DNA of 64,000 bases from Takakia lepidozioides (Eukaryota > Streptophyta > Takakiopsida > Takakiales > Takakiaceae): assembly GCA_030704615.1 (NCBI GenBank), contig CM060731.1, positions 72,272,756-72,336,755 on the forward strand, written 5' to 3'. Positions 22,434 to 33,035 of the stretch are shown in pieces (the first letter of the stretch is position 1; every line of letters starts with the position of its first letter). A program made the translations under genes and the position numbers. The notes beneath the pieces were generated by a model. That model did no database searches and was not told where the DNA came from. It worked only from the letters and a program-made list of their open reading frames with translations.

Positions 22434-24318
22434 CAGTGTTTTTTTTTTTCGATTTTGTAAAGTAGCTGGCGAGTCTATTTGTCTCATGTAACTAGTGCTC
22501 ATGTGGCGAAATCAATCAACAGACTCATTTTTTTTTGTGGCTATAGGCAAAATATTTACATGTAAATATGGCGCATGATTTTGATTTATTTGGAGCATTT
22601 GGTGGCTAATTTTTTTGTAGAGGTGGTGAAATAATATGGCGAGTCAATTGTGGTTTGGATGGCGATTTTCAGTTACAAAGCTGCTAATGTGTGGCACCCT
22701 AGACCCTTAAAAAAGAGCTTTCTGGCGAATATAACTTGGAAGAAATACAGACTCTGAACTGCAAATAAATCCATTCACATATGGACTGACCGAAACATAA
22801 AGATAGAGCTGCGGGGGGGATGAACCCCTGAGACTGCCCTCTGCAGCACAACTCACATGCACTTACAAAACAAAAATGACATCAAATGTGACCAACACAT
22901 GCAACAGTTCAGATATGGATCCACGGAATAGGGTGTCATAACATGCCGACAGCAAGGAAATAAGAGGTCTGGCTGATCAGTATTCATATTGTCCATATGA
23001 ATTAGTTCAAACACATTGAACCATAACAAGCCATGTCTACATTTGCACACTCAAATGGTGCCTTGGATTTGCCATAATCTTTGTAGCCAACACCTCTAAG
23101 CATCAAATGCACAGCGAGCCCGAGTAGCTCTCCATTGCTGAATTGTCTCATCGTATGGAAAATTTTCCAAGGTGTAAAACCTTTGAGCAAACATGCGCAC
23201 AACAAGAGGCAAATGGGTACATAATTTTGACTCGACAAAAGCCAAAGTGCTGAAGCACCCAGCGCATGTGTATGGTGTCATGGTTACACTCCAATAAAGA
23301 TCTAAATGCCCAAACATGTCTGACTTGTAGGCAGAGTTCTGGTCATTGTACATAGTGAAAATATCACCTTGACACACTTTTATCGCTGCCACCAGATCAT
23401 ATACGAATATATCCCGCATCTGGGCAAACTTAATCAACGAATGAACAGTTTCCAGCAAAGGCAAAAGACAAGCAAGGCTACAAAGTGACTCATAGTTCAC
23501 CTTTGTTTGACTATTTGTTGCACTGTCCAAGGCCATCTTCATGAGCAAGGTACGGTATTCTGACATCACACACTTGGCTGGGCTCAACATAGAAATCCAG
23601 CAGGTTTCCACATTTCTGAACAACTTGTTCCCTTTTGTTTCCATGACATGGTAGCCAGTTTTGTAAACTCCACATGCCTCTTTGGTGAATGAACAAAATA
23701 GGTGTACAAAGTTTGTAATAAATTCTCAAGTTTGCTTATCAGTGTCAAGTTTGACAGTACTTGCACCGCCAAGTTAGTGCGATGGGCCATGCAATGTATC
23801 CCCAAAGAGTGAGGGGTCCATGCATCATGGTCTGTCGTGTTACTCCATTTCTCACCCCTTGAAAGACATTTACTCCATCAGCCCCAAAGCTCAATAGTTT
23901 GTCTCTAATGCGCTCTTGTGGCATGCCTCCACCTATCGTGAGTGCTTCCATGATCTTCTTTATGAGATTATCAGATCCTCCCTCCTCCACAACTCTCTCT
24001 AGAGAAAGTAAGATATGAGCAACATAAGCATGAACTGAAATCCATGATTTGGCTGACTGTTGAGACTTCGTCACATGTTAAAGCCACAAACTTAGTAACC
24101 CCAATAACATATATTGTTGCTTCCATGACAGTGGTATGCATATGTTCAACCATTGACCACCCTGTTGTATCAGACCAGTGCTTCTTTGGGTTTCTCGAAA
24201 CATTTAGGAAATCAAAGAGCCATTTACATGACTCATATTCTGTCATAGGACGCCCCTGTTGGGGGATGTGAAACACTGTGGCAAACTGAACTACCTTTCT
24301 TTTCTTTTCACTTGCCAC
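22434..24318 (-). pseudogene. Broken hAT-superfamily transposase (DUF4371-like) with a probable terminus at 22434
   Basis: On the minus strand from 24318 the product reads through at least three frameshifts to about 23000. Recognisable pieces in order are GRPMTEYESCKWLFDFLNV, TGWSMVEHMHTTVMEATI, LSFGADGVNVFQGVRNGVT, LGIHCMAHRTNLAVQVLS, HSPKRHVEFTKLA, WISMLSPAKCVMSEYRTLL and ACLLPLLETVHSLIKFAQ. The GADG-VFQG and HCMAHRTNLAVQ blocks are typical of domesticated or active hAT transposases of the DUF4371/zinc-finger type. CAGTG followed by a long T-run at 22434 looks like its 3' terminal repeat. A matching end on the far side was not found. Frame breaks make it inactive. Confidence 0.7.
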
Positions 24319-24828
24319 TGCATTCGTTATTTGGCTGACACTAACTCACGACTGCGGGAGCCCATCCACTATTTGGTGAAGTAGAAATCACCTTTTTTTT
24401 TTTACTGAAGTACCAGCAATCTCCCTGTCAGCCTTCCTACGCCCAACATGTTTTTGCAGGGGGGGGATTTGAAAGCCTAATCGACATTTCCTTCAAACTG
24501 TCGTTTCAACGTGATGGGATAGGGATGGGATACTATGGATACTATTGTTCATTTGATAATTTGTTGCTCAAACGACAATTGTGTGTCGAACCATCATTTT
24601 TCAACAGGCTCATTCCACATTGGCTACTTACATTCGACATTTAACATTCTTAACATTCTAACGTTGACTACAAGAAGCAATAGAGAAGTCAGCTACTATA
24701 CATCTATGCATGTCATGCCCAGCTTCCAGCAGATCATTGAAACGTGAGCCTAAACACATTGCCATTAACTTTTGATTTTGCTTTTGATAAAATGGCTCCC
24801 TTGAAATGGATCAGAACTTTCCAAATGA

Positions 24829-25265
24829 TTTTTTAGCTTTGTATGGATCATTTTTACTATCCTTACTCTTCTAGTGGGAATTACGATAGGAGTACTAGTT
24901 TTGGTATGGCTCGAGAGAAAAATATCTACGGGAATACAACAGCCTATAGGACCTGAGTATGCTGGTCCCTTGGGGATTATTCAAGCTTTAGCAGATGGAA
25001 TTAAATTTGTATTAAAAGAAGATATTATTCCATCTTAGAGGGGACGCTTGGTTATTCAAATATTGGACCAGCTATGGTAGTCATACTAGTATTTTTTAGT
25101 TAAGCAGTTATCCCTTTTGGCCACAGCATCATTTCAGCCGATCTTGGTATAGGTGTTTCTCACTCGATCGCTGTCTCCAGTATCATTCATCTCAGACTGC
25201 TTATGGCAGGGTATGGATCAAATAATAAATATTCCTTTGCATGTGGTCTCCAAGCTGCTCAAATG
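24829..25265 (+). pseudogene. ndhA: Nuclear plastid-DNA fragment of ndhA (NADH dehydrogenase-like complex subunit 1)
   Basis: The frame beginning GTA TGG at 24841 reads [20 protein letters not shown], then [31 protein letters not shown] and KEDIIPS, then TAG. After a single frame change it resumes as NIGPAMVVILVFFS, a stop, then [19 protein letters not shown] and [14 protein letters not shown]. This matches exon 1 of plastid ndhA from near its first membrane helix through the SNNKYSF block. Two stops, a frameshift and degraded ends show it is a decayed nuclear insertion, not a working gene. No other plastid gene borders it. Confidence 0.85.
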
Positions 25266-28074
25266 CCAATGACTCCAATGAGGACCACACATGCAATTGA
25301 TGCCTATGGCCAAAATTGGTCCCGGCCTAGCCATACCCACGAGCCCCCTATTCATATCCATTATCTCTGGTGTGCTCATCAAATATGTAGAGCTTCTGAC
25401 TCTCTAGCACAAATCCCCACCCGACCCACGATGGGCAAGAAAATAGCAACAACCTGCCCTGATCCCCAGCACCACTTCATCTCCATTATCAGCTTCTATC
25501 TTACACCTTAAGCTCATCAGCCTCGCCTTCAAGCATGTTGCCATAACAGGATGAAGTTGAAACGACTTGTCAACTTGCAGGTATAGCTGCCAGCGCATAA
25601 GACTGATGGGACCAAGCTCCAGATCCGAGTGAAGCTCGTGCACAGTCTCATTGATGGTGGGGCCAGCTTGTCTCTCAGCACAGAACTCATGGAAGTATGC
25701 AATTGGGTAATAGTTTCCTTATGCTCTCACCAAAATTAAAGTCTGCATATCCTTGCATAAATATTCAAGCGTAGCGAACGTAGTGCTGAAGTATATTACT
25801 GTCCCTTCTCATTGTACGGAATGACGTTGTACTTGGGCTTCGCTACCTTCCACCTGCGATGAGAAAGCTCTTTCACTCAAGCTCCTTCACTTCCCTGGCA
25901 GCTCCTCAAAGAATTGTGTCGTCACTCATGACATCGCATCGCCTTGTAAGACTTAACACCACTCCCAGGACCCAACACACCCGTGACCCATGCCTATTCT
26001 GGGATGAGAAGGCTCCTTCATTTCCCTGCCAGAAGACTACCAAACGGATGAATATAAAGGGATGAAGATTCTCAAAGTTACTAGGAATTGAAGAATATGA
26101 ACGGATGAAACTTACCAAGAGCGGGAGAGAAGAGCGGGGCAGAAACAGTGGGAGAGAAATCCTCAACATGACGATTGAACTACAAGGGTTTCATTGTTGC
26201 AGTTCCATCGTCAACGAGCTCCTTCTTGTTCACGATGGCTAGGCGTATAGATAAGACTCAGTTTTTATACAAGAAGGTAGAAAAATGACAGGTTTTACTT
26301 GCTAATGCCAATAGGGAAACACAACAACTCAAAGGTGAGCTTGCTCAGGCGTGCATTATAGACTGAGTCGTGTGCTGAAGTGGCCACCACAGCATAGGTA
26401 ACATGCAACTTTGACCAAGATTCTTCAAGCTCAAGGAAATATGACACAAATTTCCTTAACTTCAGTAACAAAAGAAGGAACATTTAAGGTGTCTCTCTTT
26501 TAACCTTTAAGCAAATGACTCCATCCATACCCTGCATTCCTGCAGGGTATATACCTAAATGCGGCTGATTTCCTAAGCAAGCGTATGCGCTGTAATCGGC
26601 AACTGCAGGTGTTCTCCTACTTCTCTCTCTTCTTAGGAGTCTTTTCCATGTCAGTTCTTGCTCTTTGGGCATCAGATTGTTCCCCCATTTTTGTAAAAAC
26701 TAGTGGTTTCTGACATTGGTGACCTCACTGTTTTTTGGTCCTGATTAACTTGCAGGGCTGGTAGTTGTCTTGCCTCTCTCATAAAGTATATATGAGAGAC
26801 ATATTTTAGATGGAGAGAGAATGAGAGTAGCATCATTTGATTGTGTTATTATTCAAGCAAGTTTGGTCTAGTGTTAACATTGAATTACAGCACTACAACA
26901 TCTGTCAGGGACAGACAATAGACAAGTTTAGAATGTCTTGACTTGAAATAATGCACTTTGGAGGACAATGGACTGTAAGTGCTCTATCAAGCACTCCTAG
27001 TATATGCCCATACATTAAGAATGTGTGCAAAGAAATTAAGCTTGGGCATGCAATTTCTCGAGAACAACTTTTCGGTCTGTTGCTACGTGCTTAATGACTC
27101 GCTTCCATAGTTGAACTATGTTGCTCTCTTTGCTTTGAAAAGTTTCAACTGATGAGAGATGTAGTAAGAGCTAATCAGCTTACCATGTCTAATACGTAGC
27201 ATACTAAGGAAGTATAAGTATCAAGTAGCAAGGAGGAGGTAGAAGATAACTTGGAAGGTGCTGACAGCAACGGCGAGAACAGTGACACCCTGAGCTTGAG
27301 CCTGTCGATGTATGTATCTCTTTCTGAAACCCCCCTCTTCCCTCAATTCTCCCTCTGGACCTCCGCAGGCATGTTATTCTCCTTGTATACATTATAAACA
27401 GTTTATGCACCACGTCACAATTTCCCCCAAATAGATTGAAGAGGGGGTTCCTGCAAAGAAAGAATGTTAACTTTGCATTTTACATACACATCATGTTTTG
27501 TTGACAGTTGGAAGGATCAGTTGATGAGGCCACGATTATACATATTTATCATGATTGAATCCATGGATAGTTCATTGCGCGACCCCACAATTACACGTCC
27601 AAGCTTATAGACTCACCAAGTATAAGTCCATGTTCACAATAGTGTATTCTTAATGGTGCACGAATGAAGGTTATTCCATTAAAGAAGCATGATAAAGAGG
27701 TCTCCCAAGGGCCTGCTATGTACAAAATGGTAATGTAATTGGAAAGTTGAGTTCTAACTTTGTACACTTGTATATGTCATTCTTTTTCGATGGTGTCTCC
27801 CCACAGAAATCGAGACTACAGACTTGGGTACTCGTAATCATGTGCGAAAGTAGCTGTCGTCGACATGATCCTTTCGCTGGCACTGCACGGGTGAGGCCTT
27901 CTCCATCTTGTTATTGATGTCCACTGCTCAAGCGTCGTGCACACGCAAGAAGGGTTTGAAGAAGGGTTTGAAGTTGCTAGACATGGGCAAAACCCTAAAT
28001 CAAACACTTGTAAAACATATCTTAATAGCAAAGAAGGGACGCTAGCTATGCCATTGGAAGAGCAGTTACTGGCT
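25266..28074. other. Gene-poor stretch; nothing firmly recognised
   Basis: Short open frames here have no recognisable motifs, and I found no tandem repeat or element with paired termini. It likely contains old repeat debris. Confidence 0.35.
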
Positions 28075-28445
28075 TTTGGGTGGAAATTTGTGCAGTGCTG
28101 GAAGGCATTGCCCTCAGCAGTGATCCAAATTACGCAGTGTTGAGTAGTTCTTATCTGTGGATTGCAAGGAAAGATCTGAGTGAGCAGGTACTTCAGAGAT
28201 GTTCAGCGATTGGCAGATGGGATAAGCTGCAGCATGAATGCCTTCGTCTTGTGTGTGCTGGACAAGCCAGGCTTGAGACTAAAGAACATTTCTTCTTTCA
28301 TTGTTTTCTGTAATGCAAAATGTGGTGCTGCTAGTACTGCCTATTTAGAGATGGCCAATTCCTTGCAGAGGTGTTTCATTACGAGGATGAGAGATGCCTT
28401 GCAGCTCTACATGAGGGTCTCCACCTTAGAGAACACTCGAAGTTG
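28075..28445 (+). mobile_element. Possible LINE zinc-binding (zf-RVT) remnant
   Basis: One frame reads SAIGRWDKLQHECLRLVCAG then ARLETKEHFFFHC. The C-x-E-T-x-x-H-F-F-x-x-C spacing resembles the zinc-binding region after LINE reverse transcriptases, but the second cysteine is missing and the frame is short. It could instead be chance similarity. Confidence 0.25.
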
Positions 28446-28683
28446 AATTGCAGGAATTGTCACGCTTGGATAATGAACTTCAGGATCTGAAGCGAAGAAT
28501 TGATTTCAAATATAAATACATGTTGTGGAAAAATGAATGCTCTCCTGGTTATTCCGTCAAGACTCATATTTTGACTACATGGACAAGGGATAAATAATTT
28601 TATTATAGAAATGAGGTGAGAATTCATGTCCATGAGCTACATTGGAAATCAAAATTAGATTGGAATTATAGATGGATCAAACC

Positions 28684-29155
28684 GGCTCAGAATTTTGTGT
28701 GCCCTCGTCGTTATGAGGCTGGTCAGACGACCGTCAGGCCATCTCATTAATATAGGAGCAAACTACCTTCATGCGTCAAGGACTTCGAATTTTTTTGGCA
28801 TATGAATTTTACAACTACCTCCATGCAGGTAGTTTTAGGATTTTCTACCTGAAGGTAGTTGCAAAACCAAGCTGAACTACCTGCATGAGAGTAGTTGCAT
28901 ACCCTCCGTAGAGTAGTTTACAGTAAGCGCCAACCACCGGAACTACGTTCAAGGAATGGAAACCGGGACCTGCATTGCCACATCGACCAACCCCCAGACC
29001 ACAACCTCCGCCGTGCCAACAATTTAACGTTTTTTTATATATAAGAGAAACAGGGGAATAGGGATCGTTTTAATGTAGCGGGGCCGCTGTCAGGTCCTGT
29101 CCCCTCTGCGCACCCTGCGGCCTCATTACGACGAGGCCACACAAAATTCTGAGGC
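28684..29155. mobile_element. 472-bp Mutator-like MITE with 39-bp TIRs and perfect 9-bp target duplication
   Basis: The left end (28684-28722) begins GGCTCAGAATTTTGTGTG and continues with CCCTCGTCGTTATGAGGC. The right end in reverse complement (29155-29117) begins GCCTCAGAATTTTGTGTG and continues with GCCTCGTCGTAATGAGGC. They match at 34 of 39 positions. GATCAAACC flanks both sides exactly (28675-28683 and 29156-29164). A 9-bp duplication is the signature of the Mutator (MULE) superfamily. There is no coding sequence. The interior carries a cluster of AACTACC/GGTAGTT palindromes (28752-28922). Confidence 0.88.
28752..28922. repeat. Cluster of AACTACC...GGTAGTT palindromic motifs inside the MULE MITE
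   Basis: Copies include AACTACCTTCATGCG, the near-perfect palindrome AACTACCTCCATGCAGGTAG (plus TT), CTACCTGAAGGTAGTTGC, and AACTACCTGCATGAGAGTAG (plus TTGC). The ATGCA centre and flanking arms recur about every 40-50 bp in both orientations. Such arms could form hairpins or bind a protein. Confidence 0.75.
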
Positions 29156-29164
29156 GATCAAACC

Positions 29165-29476
29165 TGTCAATCGGTGCTAAAGTCGATTGATAGTCTGTTC
29201 GATTTTACAGTGGTCATGACGATTTGGTGGTCTGTCGATTTAGGCATTAAGCGTGCAATGTAGATTGGTGGTCGGTCAATTATGCATTAGACTGTGCATT
29301 GCATAGGTAAAGTCGAACGAACATGTGGTTCAGTAGACGCAACCATTAAGACAAAAAAGTACGACATGCAGGTTTTGTGTTTTAGACTTGGGTTAATCTA
29401 TGTGTATCCGACATTTTCGTGTCGATTTTCCAGTCGAATAAACCCCCCTTCTGTTGTTGTGGGAACTTCTCCTCCC
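29165..29476. other. Between the MULE MITE and the amidase exon; nothing recognised
   Basis: It contains short repeats of TCGATT/AATCGAC-type words (29190-29290) but no clear element. Confidence 0.3.
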
Positions 29477-29653
29477 GGTATTCAATTTGTCTAGAGTAGC
29501 AATGGTATCTTTCACAAGAATGGGGATGCCATGAAGGCCCCCTATGTATCCGCCGGCCATCTGGCGCTCTGTGTCTGCTATATCAGCCAGTGCCAACGCA
29601 TCGGGATTGACCTCTATTATCGCATGAAGAATGGGGTTGTATTGAGCTATCCG
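29477..29653 (-). pseudogene. Single exon-like fragment of an amidase-signature enzyme
   Basis: On the minus strand from 29653 it reads RIAQYNPILHAIIEVNPDAL, then LADIADTERQ and GGLHGIPILVKDTIATLDKL followed by NT. HGIPILVKD is the hallmark of the amidase-signature family (Glu-tRNA amidotransferase A-like and plant amidases); the Lys is the first catalytic triad residue. A CTGCAG acceptor lies exactly at the 5' edge. Homology stops after LNT without a clear GT donor, and I found no Ser-rich catalytic exon nearby. It is either an orphan pseudo-exon or part of a gene with very long introns. Confidence 0.6.
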
Positions 29654-32190
29654 CTGCAGACATCCACACCTACAATTAATTCCGGGGGAGTTTGATAACG
29701 AACTACTACCAAGAAGACAGACTCAAAGGTGGCTGTGACCTCATTGCATGAAGCAATGTCGTTCGAGCTAGAAGCCATTAGCACCTGGAAGAAGGTAGTT
29801 AGATCGTCCTTGCACTAGCAATTTGCAGCAATGAGGAAATGAGCAAATCTGTAATGTGCTGAGCGCCGCCATGGCTGCTTGCACGCTTAGTACTTGCTGC
29901 CAAACCTAGCTAATCCTTCTCACTAAAATGCAGGGCACCCATCTCCACCAAAACTCTGTACCCAGGGGATATGCTCTTATCCTCTACCGGTTTTTGGGTA
30001 CAAGGGGAAAATAGTGCGGAAAACGAGCTAAGCTAGAAGTGAGGAATCTACTCGTCAGCTAGAATACAATCATGCAACATACTCACCCTTTCTAACAGAG
30101 GAGCCCTCCCTCCCTATTGGCTGCTCTAATCCTCTCCCTTTTTTTCGACCTTCAGGAATAGCCCCTACCAGAATTTGGGACCCTTATAACCTCCTAATGA
30201 AAGCTGATGGCATGCACATGCCAAGGTAGACCTTCATATCCGCCATGATTATTACCATGTAACTGGAACATTCATCTATTGTCGACCAAGATGTGCTTGG
30301 ACATCTTTAACCCTATACAAAGATATTGACCGTAACTCTCGCTAGATGGCAACACCGTTGGAAATTAGGACCCCTCTCAATTTTTACTGCATACACACAC
30401 ATAATTTCACTCTCTCCATAGTAATCTCCGAAACCTAACGGCCTCTTGTTTTAAAAATATTCACCTTATAGCATCAAATATCTCATAACAATATTACCAA
30501 CAAATAACCAAGGTACATACTAAATATAAGCATACACCCCATTGCACAGAGGGGCAATAGCCGTGCAAAGCGGCTCTTAGTTACGTCGGCTACTGTTGCA
30601 AAGACACGTCTTGGATTTGAAACACCAACATACATGGGTCCCATGAATATGGGGGCAGAATTCCATAGTCTACAATTCCAACAAATACGTGGACCACAGC
30701 AACTCTTGTATAGACAGTTCTCATTTTAACACAGTTCTCAGCAGGTCTGTCCAGTGCAAGCATCGCTTGGTACCTCGCTATTCACGAAGTTCTCTTGTTT
30801 TCCATCTACAGTGACAAGAAGTTGATTTCTCCGTGACAGAAAACACAACGTGTATGTCCTCTCGATGCTGTGTGACCGACAGTCTCCCATCGTCTCAATA
30901 TTGTGAGCTACAGCATTGTTTAAACCAACTTATACATGCCCACCTTGTACTGGATGGCCCGCTTTCGGTGTGACCGGTCTGTAATTCACTCTCTATCTCT
31001 CGTCCCCATAGTGGAAAGCGGTGACCCCAGACAAAAGGAGATGGGTGAGCAGTCATAGGGATCTTCCTTGGATTTTTTATTTGTTGTGAAGACGAACGAC
31101 CAAGCACTCACCCATTTTCTGCCAATCACACACTCGTCTGTGCCTCCACCAAATCTCATTGACAGTGCTCAAATGAACCAATTTCAGTGAAACTGGGCAA
31201 TTAGCTGTAGAAGGGTTCCGACATTCTCCAGGCTCTCTGCCCTCAGCTTGTGTAGAGCTTCACACCGTGTAAGTAGCTGTTAGTTGTTGAGCAGCAATAT
31301 TTGATACCTCTGGATCGCAAAGCTCCATTGGACTGTTGACCTCCACAGTTCACTACCTAGTGATAGGTCAATCTGAGCCCCAGATTGACAGTAAACCTGC
31401 AATCCAGATTGTTATGGGCTGTGCATTAGCACTAAGGTGATTCTCTATTGACTACAGGGAATAACTCTACAACTTGCTTCAGGAGGGTTAGCATTCCTCA
31501 GGGAGTAAAACACCCAGACAAAAATTGCAAATAAACCCACAACTCACCTGCGAGACAACCGTTTGTTTCTTTTTTAAAGAGAAATAATATGCACAATCGG
31601 AACAAGACAACAATGTGCTTTCTGCTTGAGTAGACAGTGCCATCCACCATTTTCACTCAGCTGTTTGCACACTGCCATTTCACAAACCCGGTTAGATATT
31701 GTTGCTCTGTCAACAGAGCGCTCATACAAGATTCGCATCTATTGCTTGGACGTTGCGACTTGCGCATGGTGTTGGAAGCGAACTTTAACAGTTCTTGCCT
31801 TTTCTCGCATAGCACTGGCTCATCCAACGTTGTAAAATCGCAGTTGAAATCCCATCAGTGCAGGCACTCTATTGCCGATACAAAGAGTCTCTTCCTTCTT
31901 TCTCTCTATGCAATTGAGACGAGATAATTCAGAAGCCGCTGCGCAATAAATGAGAACGGGTGGAGGTCGCAAGCGAGCAGACAAAATCTCAGGTGCAGCA
32001 CCGACTGACAAAAAGAATAAAAGATACTCGTTAAGACTGCCAAGCGGTCCTTACACAGGCCGATTCCAGTTTTCAGAATGAAAACAGGTGATGGCACTGC
32101 TGCAATTGTTGCAGATATTGAGCAACACGGAAATTTGGATAATGCAGTAAAACTTGCCACCTGCATGACATAACAATGTACCTTGGGATG
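29654..32190. other. Gene-poor stretch with one copy of a 16-bp terminal-repeat motif
   Basis: No coding exon is convincing. At about 29971-29990 the sequence GGATATGCTCTTATCCTCT is the reverse complement of the core of the 77-bp direct repeats at 52628 and 54996, with weaker similarity extending toward 30025. The rest is unassigned. Confidence 0.4.
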
Positions 32191-33035
32191 TCACTTTGCC
32201 TTGCCCATGATCCTTGCCGACTGCCGTCGTTTAACAATCTCCAAGGGAAGCCCATGCCCTTGAGTCGAGGCTCTCTTTTTGGCCAAGCGAGGTTGGTTGG
32301 TTTTTGCAGGCAACTCTCCCAAGTCACAAGCTTCCAGAGGGAGAGGATGGCGTAGGTCATCCTGCTTCGCATTTGCTTGTGAGGTCACCCCTCTGGCTTG
32401 TCTCTGTGGCGGCTGTCTTTTTTCCTTCTTGCTTGTTCCCTTCTTGGGCATTTTATGAGCTTCTACAGACGGGGGGCATTTGTTGTTGGAAGAGGAAGGG
32501 GGAAGCGAAAGCTCTCCCAATTCGCAAATGCGATTCCAGACAGGATTACTCACGGGAAGCACAGATAGGCGCGGCTGCTTCAGAAGCACAAAGTCGGCCA
32601 TGCCGTCTTCAGTTTTGAGCAGCGCCAGGGGCACAGGCTTGGGAAGGAGATGGAGCTCCCGCACGTCCACCATACCGCACTTGCCGGTAGCATCAGATGG
32701 GTCGGAGTAGAACCCCTTCACCACTTGCACCAATCCCACGATTGCGGGGCTCTTCCCGGTGTGATAGAAGAAGCAGAAATCACCCTCCTGCATGCTCCTC
32801 AAATGCTTCTGCGCCTGCGCATTGCGCACACCCCCCCGAAAACACCTCCATTGAGGGCCTGATCCTGCCATCCCCATACTGCGGGCTCTGTTTTGAGCAG
32901 CCAGTACGACGCCATGGCCTTCTTGCCTGCAAACTTCCAAAAGGAGTTTTGGGTAGATAATGACCTAGAGCCTGTACGGTAGCTACAGTCGGGGAAAGTG
33001 AGAGGCAATGTTGTACACTTATTCGGAAGAGTCAT
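32191..33035 (-). CDS. THYN1: EVE-domain protein, thymocyte nuclear protein 1-like (THYN1), with an apparent one-base frameshift
   Basis: The conserved start MASYWLLKTEP is at 32915 on the minus strand. An in-frame ATG at 33035 would add 40 residues rich in Ser, Thr and Arg, possibly an organelle transit peptide. Blocks in order are YWLLKTEPAVWGWQDQ, NGGV, VRNAQAQKHLRSMQEGDF, FYHTGKSPAIVGLVQVV, DPSDATGK, VDVRELHLLPKPV and LKQPRLSVLPVSNPVW, all of the EVE domain, which reads modified bases in DNA or RNA. A basic Lys/Arg-rich tail of about 90 residues follows, ending in TGA at 32191. The frame changes between NGGV and VRNAQAQ at a run of seven G (32832-32838 on the plus strand as C). One missing base there explains it: either a base-call error or a real lesion. 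Apparently single-exon. Confidence 0.8.

Noticed and set aside
24044-24271. Plus-strand frame opposite the hAT transposase
   Set aside because: It is the antisense shadow of the conserved minus-strand transposase blocks.
24661-24680. GACTACAAGAAGC as a second CACTA terminus
   Set aside because: It lacks the CACTA start, has no subterminal repeats and no partner end.
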